From CAZFQD01 sp964520885 (lineage in GTDB: Bacteria > Bacillota > Clostridia > Oscillospirales > SIG519): 7,148 nt of DNA. Within the stretch, counting starts at the first letter, position 1, and the number at the start of each line of letters is the position of its first letter. The stretch lies in contig CAZFQD010000114.1 in NCBI GenBank assembly GCA_964520885.1, positions 1 to 7,148 on the forward strand. The letters run 5' to 3'. The position numbers were made by a program, and so were the translations under genes. Positions 1-5,715 of this stretch are shown here, one piece after another. A model generated the notes under the pieces. It saw only the letters and a list, made by a program, of their open reading frames with translations. It was not told where the DNA came from and did not search any database.

Positions 1-356
1 TCAATATATATCATTTTAATTTTATTGTGATAACTTTTTTGCAGTAGTTTTAAAACCTCTAAATTATCGCCCTCTATGTATAAATTTTCGGTTGTGTCAA
101 AATCCTTGCTTTCCTCTTTGCAAGGTCGGAGCGTTGCGGTTGACGGCGTTTGAGCAAGCCTTAATGCTCTCGCCTTACCATTCCAAGAAAAATTATATCG
201 TTCATTTTCCGTTTCGCAATAATTCCCCAAAACCTGCTGTAATTTTTCAAAATCAATCTTACCCTCTGTAAACACATCAGGGAATATTTCCTTAATTTTT
301 AGTATATTTTCTTCCAATATATCAAGTGTTTTTCCGTTAAAATTTGTTTCAAGCAT
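1..356 (-). CDS. mod: Type III restriction-modification DNA methyltransferase (Mod), N-terminal part, cut by window edge
   Basis: Adenine-specific DNA methyltransferase subunit of a type III restriction-modification system. Such a subunit recognises the target site, methylates adenine using S-adenosylmethionine, and partners with the Res helicase-nuclease. Only the first 118 codons are in the window. The translation starts MLETNFNGKTLDILEEN and carries the hallmark N-terminal segments of this family: ALRLAQTPSTATLRPCKEES (about residues 62-81), then TTENLYIEGDNLEVLKLLQ and KSYHNKIKMIYI. In known Mod proteins this run leads directly into the catalytic DPPY motif, which would lie just past the edge. 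The ATG at 354-356 follows GAGGAG (365-370) by 8 nt. The gene starts 21 nt after the stop of an upstream membrane protein gene, so the two are probably co-transcribed. Whether a res gene follows cannot be seen. By hand count, GC reaches about 57% in positions 121-180, against about 22-23% in lines sampled from the neighbouring gene. A stand-alone methyltransferase is the alternative. Confidence 0.87.
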   Translation of the reverse strand, partial: MLETNFNGKTLDILEENILKIKEIFPDVFTEGKIDFEKLQQVLGNYCETENERYNFSWNGKARALRLAQTPSTATLRPCKEESKDFDTTENLYIEGDNLEVLKLLQKSYHNKIKMIYI

Positions 357-377
357 AGCTTTTTCTCCTCATCATCT

Positions 378-1190
378 TCAAGTATCAAATTTATTATCAA
401 TTAAAGAGTAATTTTCAACCTCATAGTAATTAGTTAATATCGAATTGCTGTCGTTCTCTACTTTATTAACTTTTTTTAATAAAATAGAAATAGTTCCTGT
501 TGAAATAATATTAAACGCATTTTTATAACTAATATTCATTTCTAAATCTATTTTTTCTCTTTCAAAGGCATCTTTTAAATGAGTTATATAATCATTATCA
601 TAATAATCAACTAATACTTCAAAAGAAATTATCACTTTATTTTTTTCATTATTGAAACCTAATCTTCTAAATTCTTTACTTTTGTTATAAAAATCCAAAT
701 AAAGTTTTTTTTCGATAGATAAAACAATTGTCAAACTATCAATTTTATATTCAGTAGGTCTTAAAATTCCTTTGTAGCTACAATAAATTGAAAATGAATA
801 CCAATAACATATACTACCCTTCTTATAATCATTTCTGCATAATGAAGGCGATACTTTAAACAATACGTCATTATAATAATAATAACCAATATAATACTCA
901 ATCTCACATTCAGTAATTTTATCAATAAGAGAATAGCCATTAATTATTAATTGATTTTTAATAAATCGTTTATTAACTTCATTTAACTTATTGTTCTGCC
1001 ATAATGCCAATGCACCTAATCCGACAGTTCCACCAAAAGCCAAATAACCAGCAGTAAAATTAAGCCAATCAGATTTTTTTATTGGTGTTACCGCATCATC
1101 AGTTAATACCTTAAACACTAATAGCCCTATCCCAATTAAAAACAAAATAATTCCAATAATCACAATTGGTTTTAATATCTTTTTCTTCAT
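378..1190 (-). CDS. Two-helix membrane protein of unknown function, upstream of mod
   Basis: I do not recognise a named family. The 270-residue product has a basic N-terminus (MKKKILKP), a hydrophobic helix at about residues 8-29, a short linker with DDAVTPIKKSDW, and a second glycine-rich helix at about 44-64 (FTAGYLAFGGTVGLGALALW). A charged segment (NNKLNEVNKRFIKNQ) and a soluble C-terminal region of about 200 residues, rich in Tyr, Ile, Lys and Asn, follow. By the positive-inside rule both termini should be cytoplasmic. The layout (helix, short loop, W..F...G.....GG helix, coiled stretch, soluble domain) resembles small membrane proteins often seen in mobile elements and defence loci, including some putative abortive-infection proteins, but that is topology, not homology. 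The start ATG has AAGGGTG (1196-1202) 5 nt upstream. Lines sampled by hand are only about 22-23% GC, lower than queA, which suggests acquisition by transfer. A link to phage defence is inferred only from its position before mod. Confidence 0.75.
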   Translation of the reverse strand: MKKKILKPIVIIGIILFLIGIGLLVFKVLTDDAVTPIKKSDWLNFTAGYLAFGGTVGLGALALWQNNKLNEVNKRFIKNQLIINGYSLIDKITECEIEYYIGYYYYNDVLFKVSPSLCRNDYKKGSICYWYSFSIYCSYKGILRPTEYKIDSLTIVLSIEKKLYLDFYNKSKEFRRLGFNNEKNKVIISFEVLVDYYDNDYITHLKDAFEREKIDLEMNISYKNAFNIISTGTISILLKKVNKVENDSNSILTNYYEVENYSLIDNKFDT

Positions 1191-1277
1191 AATTTCACCC
1201 TTAATACTTTTAATTTTCCCTTTTAACTCGTCGGTTTGCTTATTTATTTCAATTATTATATCATAATTTCTTTAACC

Positions 1278-1299
1278 TTATAGGCTTCTTTTCCTATAA
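1278..1299. other. Short inverted repeat in the leader of the membrane protein gene
   Basis: TTATAGG (1278-1284) and CCTATAA (1293-1299) are perfect reverse complements around an 8-nt spacer. The repeat lies in the predicted leader between the promoter and the ATG at 1190. The stem is weak (seven pairs, two G-C), so it could be a protein site or chance. The rest of the 1191-1413 gap contains only AT-rich sequence and the promoter described separately. Confidence 0.3.
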
Positions 1300-1333
1300 T
1301 CTCAAAACAAAATTGGAGATAATTATTAAAAAT

Positions 1334-1362
1334 ATTATATATTATTTAATTGATATTATCAA
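1334..1362 (-). promoter_or_regulatory. Predicted sigma-A promoter for the membrane protein-mod unit
   Basis: Reading the minus strand, TTGATA (1357-1362) is separated by exactly 17 nt from a perfect TATAAT (1334-1339). Transcription would start near 1327, giving a leader of about 137 nt before the ATG at 1190. The -35 box forms one half of the palindrome at 1350-1362, which suggests that a repressor could compete with RNA polymerase here. In so AT-rich a region a chance match is possible, but five of six and six of six matches at ideal spacing are good support. I saw no clear intrinsic terminator after queA, so read-through from queA could also supply transcript. Confidence 0.6.
1350..1362. 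promoter_or_regulatory. Palindrome overlapping the -35 box, possible operator
   Basis: TTGATATTATCAA is a perfect 6+1+6 inverted repeat. The half read on the minus strand is the -35 hexamer of the promoter above. Placement and symmetry fit a small dimeric repressor site, but AT-rich palindromes arise easily by chance and no matching regulator gene is in the window. Confidence 0.3.
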
Positions 1363-1413
1363 GTAATTAAAAAGAATATATAAAATCAAAACATAAACAA
1401 AGAAATAATATTA

Positions 1414-2439
1414 TCAATAAATAAACATCGCATCGCCAAAGCTAAAAAAACGGTATTTTTCCTCAATTGCGTGAGAATATGCTTTGAAAATATTTTCTTT
1501 TCCTGCATATGCACTTACTAACATAATCAAGGTGCTTTCGGGTAAATGAAAATTTGTAATTAAAGCATCAATTATTTTAAAATCATAGGGCGGATAAATG
1601 AAAATATCAGTCCATCCTTCGTATTCTTTCGTAAAATCACTTTTATTTGCTATTGTTTCAATGGTTCTGCAACTTGTTGTTCCAACGGCTATAACCCTTT
1701 TTCCTGCATTTTTTGTTTCTCTTATAATGTTAGCAGTTTCTAACGGCATATAGTAATGTTCTGAGTGCATTAAATGTTGTGTAATGTTTTGAACCTTTAC
1801 AGGTCTAAATGTTCCTAAACCAATATGTAAAGTTACAAAACCGATTTTTATGCCTTTATCTTTTATTTTTTCTAAAAGTTCATTTGTAAAATGAAACCCT
1901 GCCGTGGGTGCGGCGGCTGAACCTTTTTCCTTTGCATAAACAGTTTGATAGCGATTTTTATCATTTAATTTTTCCTTTATATATGGTGGCAAGGGCATAT
2001 TGCCTACTTTATCCAAAATATTATAAAAGTTTCCCTTAAATTCAAACTCAATAATTCTGTTTCCATCGTCCACTATTTCTTTTATAGTCCCCTCTAAAAC
2101 ACCCTCTTCAAAGCAAATATTAGTTCCTACTGCTACTTTTCTGCCCGGGCGGACTAATACTTCCCATGAATTTTTATTTATTTGCTTTAACAAAACAACC
2201 TCGATTTTTGCATTAGTATCACATTTAAACCCATAAAGCCTTGCAGGAATAACTTTTGAATTATTTAGTATTAAGCAATCTCCCTCATTTAAATAATCAA
2301 TAATATTAGTAAAAACCTCATCTTTTATTTTACCTGTGCTTTTATTTAAAATCAAAAGCCTTGATAAATCTCTTTTTTCAATAGGGTGCTGTGCTATTAA
2401 TTCTTCAGGAAGTTCAAAATAAAAATCACTTTTTTTCAC
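1414..2439 (-). CDS. queA: S-adenosylmethionine:tRNA ribosyltransferase-isomerase
   Basis: Cytoplasmic enzyme of queuosine biosynthesis. It transfers and isomerises the ribosyl part of S-adenosylmethionine onto 7-aminomethyl-7-deazaguanine at the wobble position of tRNAs with GUN anticodons, giving epoxyqueuosine. The 341-residue product is full length for the family. Typical segments are visible: the N-terminal FYFELPEELIAQHP (6-19), LNNSKVIPARL (58-68), the signature GSAAAPTAGFHF (173-184), HIGLGTFRPV (205-214), TNFHLPESTL (295-304) and the C-terminal FFSFGDAMFI (331-340). The start codon is GTG (2437-2439), with GGAG at 2449-2452 placed 9 nt upstream; no better ATG is available because the family's N-terminus begins right here. 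In many Clostridia queA is followed by tgt in a ruvAB-queA-tgt cluster. Here it is followed instead by the membrane protein-mod unit, so the locus is rearranged or the unit was inserted. Confidence 0.97.
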   Translation of the reverse strand: MKKSDFYFELPEELIAQHPIEKRDLSRLLILNKSTGKIKDEVFTNIIDYLNEGDCLILNNSKVIPARLYGFKCDTNAKIEVVLLKQINKNSWEVLVRPGRKVAVGTNICFEEGVLEGTIKEIVDDGNRIIEFEFKGNFYNILDKVGNMPLPPYIKEKLNDKNRYQTVYAKEKGSAAAPTAGFHFTNELLEKIKDKGIKIGFVTLHIGLGTFRPVKVQNITQHLMHSEHYYMPLETANIIRETKNAGKRVIAVGTTSCRTIETIANKSDFTKEYEGWTDIFIYPPYDFKIIDALITNFHLPESTLIMLVSAYAGKENIFKAYSHAIEEKYRFFSFGDAMFIY

Positions 2440-2477
2440 TTTTTTATTCTCCGTTTTTTTATTTTTATTTAAATTTA

Positions 2478-2491
2478 CTCATTTTAATGAG
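2478..2491. other. Short palindrome beside the repeat-like element
   Basis: CTCATT (2478-2483) and AATGAG (2486-2491) are perfect reverse complements separated by TT. The palindrome lies at the left border of the GC-rich repeat-like element, in the queA leader. It is not followed by a T-run on the minus strand, so it is not a terminator. It may be part of the repeat or a regulatory site. Confidence 0.3.
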
Positions 2492-2560
2492 ATTGCCACG
2501 GGTTCCTTCGGCGGGATATGCCTCAGGACGACACTTCGGTGTCGGCTTTTCAATGACATT
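2487..2560. repeat. Dispersed intergenic repeat-like element with cUUCGg hairpin
   Basis: A GC-rich island sits abruptly in an AT-rich intergenic region. Read on the minus strand it begins TGTCATTG and ends GTGGCAATCTC, which matches the ends of a widespread bacterial short intergenic repeat (TGTCATTGCGAG...CGTGGCAATCT), from my knowledge of such repeats. The middle includes CGTCCTGAG and a 6-bp perfect hairpin at 2529-2544 (CGACAC, TTCG loop, GTGTCG), the very stable cUUCGg tetraloop. It lies in the queA leader and upstream of the asd promoter. It encodes nothing I can support. Only one copy is in the window, so repeat status depends on outside comparison. Borders are approximate. Confidence 0.5.
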
Positions 2561-2610
2561 CTTCATTTCCTTTATCCCTTGCCCCTTATCCTTTACCCAT
2601 AAAAAAACAG

Positions 2611-2639
2611 TTGACAATTAATAGATATCGTAATATAAT
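2611..2639 (+). promoter_or_regulatory. Perfect-consensus sigma-A promoter of the asd-dapA-dapB operon
   Basis: TTGACA (2611-2616) and TATAAT (2634-2639) match the sigma-70/sigma-A consensus at all twelve positions with the ideal 17-nt spacer. Transcription should start near 2646, about 13 nt before the first paired base of the lysine riboswitch. Such a strong promoter fits a gene set controlled mainly by premature termination rather than at initiation. Confidence 0.92.
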
Positions 2640-2658
2640 AGTATAAATTAAATAAATT

Positions 2659-2829
2659 GATAGAGGTGCATTGTTAAAGAGTATATATCATTAGGTTGCC
2701 AAACCGTTACAGTGATATAAAAAGGTTTCAGTGCCGAAGGGAGTAAGGATTTGGCATCCGCTTGCCTGGTCATTATGGTTAATAGCCTTATGATTGTCAT
2801 CTTAAAGAAGTTTAAGGTGGAGAGCTATC
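2659..2829 (+). ncRNA. Lysine riboswitch aptamer (L box)
   Basis: Cis-acting RNA that binds lysine and lowers expression of the lysine genes downstream. The conserved core is clear: GATAGAGGTGC (2659-2669), AAGAGTA (2677-2683), GTGCCGAAGG (2731-2740), TTGTCATC (2794-2801) and GGTGGAGAGCTATC (2816-2829). P1 is GATAG (2659-2663) with CTATC (2825-2829). A P2 helix is TATATCA (2684-2690) with TGATATA (2713-2719), capped by GGTT/AACC. The L2 loop TGCCAAA (2697-2703) is exactly complementary to the L3 loop TTTGGCA (2750-2756), the kissing interaction characteristic of this class. L3 is closed by GGA/TCC (2747-2749, 2757-2759). P5 is nine pairs, 2798-2806 with 2811-2819 including one G-U, loop GAAG. 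All five arms are accounted for. The genes downstream (asd, dapA, dapB) are the expected targets. Confidence 0.95.
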
Positions 2830-2871
2830 CTAATATTTTATATGTTGAACATATTATATTACAAGGATAGC
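2824..2871 (+). promoter_or_regulatory. Antiterminator of the lysine riboswitch
   Basis: GCTATCCT (2824-2831) pairs perfectly with AGGATAGC (2864-2871), and an inner stem ATATGT (2840-2845) with ACATAT (2849-2854) closes the hairpin. The 5' arm uses the same bases as the 3' side of aptamer P1 (2825-2829), and the 3' arm takes AGC (2869-2871) from the base of the terminator. With lysine bound, P1 forms and this structure is blocked. Without lysine it forms and transcription continues into asd. Confidence 0.88.
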
Positions 2872-2912
2872 CGGTTTTACAACCGGTTTTTATTATTTTT
2901 TTTATTTTTTTT
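2869..2912 (+). terminator. Intrinsic terminator of the lysine riboswitch (off state)
   Basis: AGCCGGTT (2869-2876) pairs with AACCGGTT (2881-2888), eight pairs including one G-T(U) wobble, with loop TTAC (2877-2880). A long T-rich tract follows to 2912. It lies 30 nt before the asd start and overlaps the antiterminator by three bases, making the two folds mutually exclusive. It should stop transcription when lysine is plentiful. Confidence 0.93.
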
Positions 2913-2941
2913 GCATAAACTTTGATTACAGGAGGAATTTT

Positions 2942-4021
2942 ATGAAAAAATTTAATGTTGGCATTATTGGCGGAACAGGAATGGTTGGGCAAAGATTTGC
3001 TTTGCTACTTGAAAATCACCCTTGGTTTACTGTTACTGTTATTGCCGCTAGTTCAAGGTCAGCAAACAAGACATATGCCAAAAGCATCGAAGGTCGTTGG
3101 GTTATGCCTACACCAATACCTTCAAATATGAAGGATTTAATAGTTTTAGATGCTACTGCCGATATAGATAAAATCGTTTCATTAGTTGATTTTGTTTTTT
3201 GTGCAGTTGATATGAAAAAGGATGAAATACGAGAGTTAGAAGAAAGATATGCTAAGGCTGAATGCCCTGTTATTTCTAACAATTCAGCCCATAGATACAC
3301 AAAAGATGTTCCAATGATTATTCCTGAAATTAATGCAGAGCATATGAAGATTATTGATGCTCAAAGAAATAGGTTAGGCACAAAAAAAGGTTTTATTGCG
3401 GTAAAATCTAATTGCTCATTACAAAGTTATGTTCCTGCTATTCATCCTCTTATGAATTTCGGTGTTACAAAAGTATTGGCTTGCACTTATCAAGCAATTT
3501 CTGGAGCAAGCAAAACCTTTGACACAATGCCAGAAATGAACGATAATATTATACCATTTATAGGTGGAGAAGAAGAAAAATCCGAAAAAGAGCCTTTGAA
3601 GATTTGGGGAGAGATTAAAAATGGTGAAATTGTTTTAGCTAATTCCCCTTCTATTACTTCTCAATGTATAAGAGTTCCTGTTTCTGATGGGCATTTGGCG
3701 GCTGTGTTTTTGTCATTTGAAAACAAACCTTCTAAGCAAGAAATACTTAACATTTGGAAAAGTTTTAAAGGTCGCCCTCAGCAATTAAATTTACCGTCTG
3801 CTCCAAAGCAATTTTTACACTATTTTGAAGAGGAAAATAGACCTCAAACAAAACTTGACAGAAACTTAGAAAATGGTATGGCTGTTTCAATTGGGCGATT
3901 AAGAGAAGACTACCAATATGATTATAAATTTGTTTGTCTTTCTCACAATACTATAAGAGGTGCGGCAGGTGGTGCTATTTTAATGGCAGAACTGTTATGT
4001 GCCGAAAATTATATATTTTAG
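2942..4021 (+). CDS. asd: Aspartate-semialdehyde dehydrogenase, archaeal/fungal-like type
   Basis: Cytoplasmic enzyme that reduces L-4-aspartyl phosphate to L-aspartate 4-semialdehyde with NADPH, the branch point for lysine/diaminopimelate, threonine and methionine. The 359-residue product has the N-terminal nucleotide-binding motif GGTGMVGQRF (10-19), AASSRSANKTY (35-45), NNSAHR (113-118), the active-site cysteine Cys158 in KSNCS, GGEEEKSEKEP (208-218) for substrate contacts, and catalytic His251 in RVPVSDGH. The HPWF and NNSAHR signatures and the KSNCS context place it with the class first described in archaea and fungi, which many Clostridia also carry, rather than with the E. coli Asd. 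The start ATG has AGGAGG (2930-2935) 6 nt upstream. It is the first gene after the lysine riboswitch and leads a four-gene operon, with 15 nt to the probable dapA start. Confidence 0.97.
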   Translation: MKKFNVGIIGGTGMVGQRFALLLENHPWFTVTVIAASSRSANKTYAKSIEGRWVMPTPIPSNMKDLIVLDATADIDKIVSLVDFVFCAVDMKKDEIRELEERYAKAECPVISNNSAHRYTKDVPMIIPEINAEHMKIIDAQRNRLGTKKGFIAVKSNCSLQSYVPAIHPLMNFGVTKVLACTYQAISGASKTFDTMPEMNDNIIPFIGGEEEKSEKEPLKIWGEIKNGEIVLANSPSITSQCIRVPVSDGHLAAVFLSFENKPSKQEILNIWKSFKGRPQQLNLPSAPKQFLHYFEEENRPQTKLDRNLENGMAVSIGRLREDYQYDYKFVCLSHNTIRGAAGGAILMAELLCAENYIF

Positions 4022-4024
4022 ATT

Positions 4025-4028
4025 GGAG
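4025..4028 (+). promoter_or_regulatory. Ribosome binding site deciding the dapA start
   Basis: GGAG (4025-4028) lies 8 nt before the ATG at 4037. An in-frame GTG at 4028-4030 overlaps this site and would have no ribosome binding site of its own, so 4037 is the better start. Confidence 0.8.
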
Positions 4029-4036
4029 TGTATATT

Positions 4037-4924
4037 ATGAAAAATACTATTTTTACCGGTGCAGGAGTTGCTATTGTTACTCCATTTGCAAATGGAACTA
4101 TAAATTATGAAAAATTAGCTGAATTAATTGAATTTCAAATTGCAAATAAAACTGATGCAATAATTATTTGTGGAACAACAGGCGAAACATCAACCCTTAC
4201 TGATGCCGAGCATAAAGAGGCTATTCGTTGGACTGTCCAACAGGTAAATAAAAGAGTGCCTGTAATTGCCGGAACTGGCAGTAATCATACTGAATATTCC
4301 TTAGAACTTTCAAAATTTGCTAAGGATGTTGGTGCTGATGCACTTTTGTTGGTTACACCTTATTATAATAAAACCTCTCAAACTGGGTTAATTAAGCATT
4401 TTACCTATATAGCTGATAAAGTTGACCTCCCTATAATTTTATACAATGTTCCAAGCAGAACAGGAATGACAATTAAACCTAATACCTATTTAGAACTTTC
4501 AAAGCATAAAAATATTGTTGCGGCTAAAGAAGCCAGTGGCGATATTTCCGCTATTATTGAAACTGTGGCATTATGCCGAGATAATTTGGATATTTACTCC
4601 GGAAATGATGACCAAATTGTTCCTATGTTATCTTTAGGTGGCAAGGGTGTTATTTCAGTCTTATCTAACATTTTACCTTTGAAAACTCATAATATTTGTT
4701 CGTTGTTTTTTGAAGGTAAAATAAAAGAAAGTCTTGATTTGCAATTAAAACTTCTTGAATTTACTAATACATTATTTATTGAAGTTAACCCCATTCCTGT
4801 TAAAACTGCACTTAATTTATTAGGTTATGATGTTGGAGAACTAAGAATGCCATTGTGTGAAATGTCCTCAAATAATTTAGAAATTTTAAAGACTTCAATG
4901 AAAAAAATCGGACTAAAAGTTTAA
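4037..4924 (+). CDS. dapA: 4-hydroxy-tetrahydrodipicolinate synthase
   Basis: Condenses aspartate semialdehyde with pyruvate to 4-hydroxy-tetrahydrodipicolinate, the committed step to diaminopimelate and lysine. It is a cytoplasmic class I aldolase-type TIM barrel, usually a tetramer. From the ATG at 4037 the protein has 295 residues, the normal length. Key residues align with E. coli DapA at a steady offset of three: GTTGE (46-50) with Thr47 and Thr48, Tyr110 in TPYYNK, Tyr136 and Arg141 in YNVPSRTG, and the Schiff-base lysine Lys164 in AAKEASGD. The catalytic set is complete. A longer reading from GTG at 4028 adds three residues (MYI) but overlaps the ribosome binding site. It is the second gene of the riboswitch-controlled operon, with 24 nt to the favoured dapB start. 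Feedback control of the enzyme by lysine cannot be read from the sequence. Confidence 0.97.
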   Translation: MKNTIFTGAGVAIVTPFANGTINYEKLAELIEFQIANKTDAIIICGTTGETSTLTDAEHKEAIRWTVQQVNKRVPVIAGTGSNHTEYSLELSKFAKDVGADALLLVTPYYNKTSQTGLIKHFTYIADKVDLPIILYNVPSRTGMTIKPNTYLELSKHKNIVAAKEASGDISAIIETVALCRDNLDIYSGNDDQIVPMLSLGGKGVISVLSNILPLKTHNICSLFFEGKIKESLDLQLKLLEFTNTLFIEVNPIPVKTALNLLGYDVGELRMPLCEMSSNNLEILKTSMKKIGLKV

Positions 4925-4931
4925 AATAGCG

Positions 4932-4937
4932 AAAGGA
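4932..4937 (+). promoter_or_regulatory. Ribosome binding site deciding the dapB start
   Basis: AAAGGA (4932-4937) runs into an in-frame ATG at 4937-4939, leaving no spacing for that codon. The next in-frame ATG at 4949 is 11 nt away, somewhat long but usable, and gives the usual N-terminus (MLKILLSGC). Start 4949 is favoured, not proven. Confidence 0.6.
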
Positions 4938-4948
4938 TGAAAAAAGAT

Positions 4949-5701
4949 ATGCTAAAAATTTTATTAAGTGGCTGTTGTGGAAAAATGGGTAAAGTTGTTG
5001 CAGATATGATTAAAAACTCTAATGACAGCGAAATTGTTGCAGGAATTGATGTAGTTAAATGCGATTTTGAGTTCCCCATTTATAATTCAATAAATAATTT
5101 TAAAGAAAAAGCCGATGCAATAATCGATTTTTCTCATCCTTCCTTCTTAAGTGAAATTTTAGAATATGCAAAAACAACTAAAACTCCTTTAGTAATAGCT
5201 ACTACAGGACTTAGTTCCTTACAAATCGATGAAATAAATGAAGTGGCTAAGGTTGTTCCAATATTTTTCTGTGCTAATATGTCAATAGGGGTTAATCTTT
5301 TAATTGAATTAGTAAAAAAATGTGCTAATGTTTTAGGAGATGGTTTTGATATTGAGATTATTGAAAAGCATCATAATCAAAAAATCGATTCTCCAAGTGG
5401 CACTGCTTTAATGATAGCTGATGAACTTTCAAATGAACTTCCCTATTCAACTAAATATTCGTACGATAGACATAATCAACGAAAAAAAAGACAAAATAAT
5501 GAAATAGGTATTCATTCTATTCGTGGAGGCACAATAGTGGGAGAACACGAAATTATTTTCGCAGGAATAGATGAAATTGTATCAATTAAGCACAGTGCTT
5601 TATCAAAAGAAATATTTGCTGTAGGTGCAATAAAAGCGGCAAAATTTATTAAAACAAAAGAAACAGGATTATATAATATGCGATCAATGGTTAACCAGTA
5701 A
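4949..5701 (+). CDS. dapB: 4-hydroxy-tetrahydrodipicolinate reductase
   Basis: Reduces 4-hydroxy-tetrahydrodipicolinate to tetrahydrodipicolinate with NADH or NADPH, the step after DapA. From ATG 4949 the protein has 250 residues, typical for Firmicutes. A start at 4937 would add four residues (MKKD). Visible motifs are the dinucleotide-binding GCCGKMG (8-14), FSHPSF (61-66), ATTGLS (84-89), and the family signature EKHHNQKIDSPSGTA (139-153), which contains the catalytic histidine pair (141-142) and Lys145. RGGTIVGEHE (192-201) follows in the substrate domain. All expected catalytic residues are present. Its stop codon (5699-5701) abuts the strong ribosome binding site of the next gene, so the ACT gene must be translated from the same transcript. 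The later diaminopimelate genes are not in the window. Confidence 0.96.
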   Translation: MLKILLSGCCGKMGKVVADMIKNSNDSEIVAGIDVVKCDFEFPIYNSINNFKEKADAIIDFSHPSFLSEILEYAKTTKTPLVIATTGLSSLQIDEINEVAKVVPIFFCANMSIGVNLLIELVKKCANVLGDGFDIEIIEKHHNQKIDSPSGTALMIADELSNELPYSTKYSYDRHNQRKKRQNNEIGIHSIRGGTIVGEHEIIFAGIDEIVSIKHSALSKEIFAVGAIKAAKFIKTKETGLYNMRSMVNQ

Positions 5702-5715
5702 AGGAGGTAATAATA

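Noticed and set aside
2529..2550. UUCG hairpin followed by GCTTTT as a plus-strand terminator
   Set aside because: No plus-strand gene lies upstream to be terminated, the T-run is only four bases and is not adjacent to the stem, and on the minus strand no T-run follows. It is better seen as part of the repeat-like element.
2391..2621. Plus-strand open reading frame of 76 codons
   Set aside because: It overlaps the queA start and the GC-rich repeat-like element, has no ribosome binding site, and its translation is low-complexity Phe/Leu followed by repeat sequence.
2646..2912. T-box or S-adenosylmethionine riboswitch as the leader of asd
   Set aside because: No T-box specifier or AGGGTGGNACCGCG-type sequence is present, and the conserved core and kissing loop match the lysine class.
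3016..3300. Minus-strand open reading frame of 94 codons
   Set aside because: It lies wholly inside asd, whose full-length protein and catalytic residues are unmistakable; it is a shadow frame.
4028..4036. GTG start for dapA, three codons upstream
   Set aside because: It overlaps the GGAG ribosome binding site that serves the ATG at 4037 and has none of its own.
4937..4948. ATG start for dapB, four codons upstream
   Set aside because: The AAAGGA site runs directly into this ATG with no spacing, and the usual DapB N-terminus fits the ATG at 4949.
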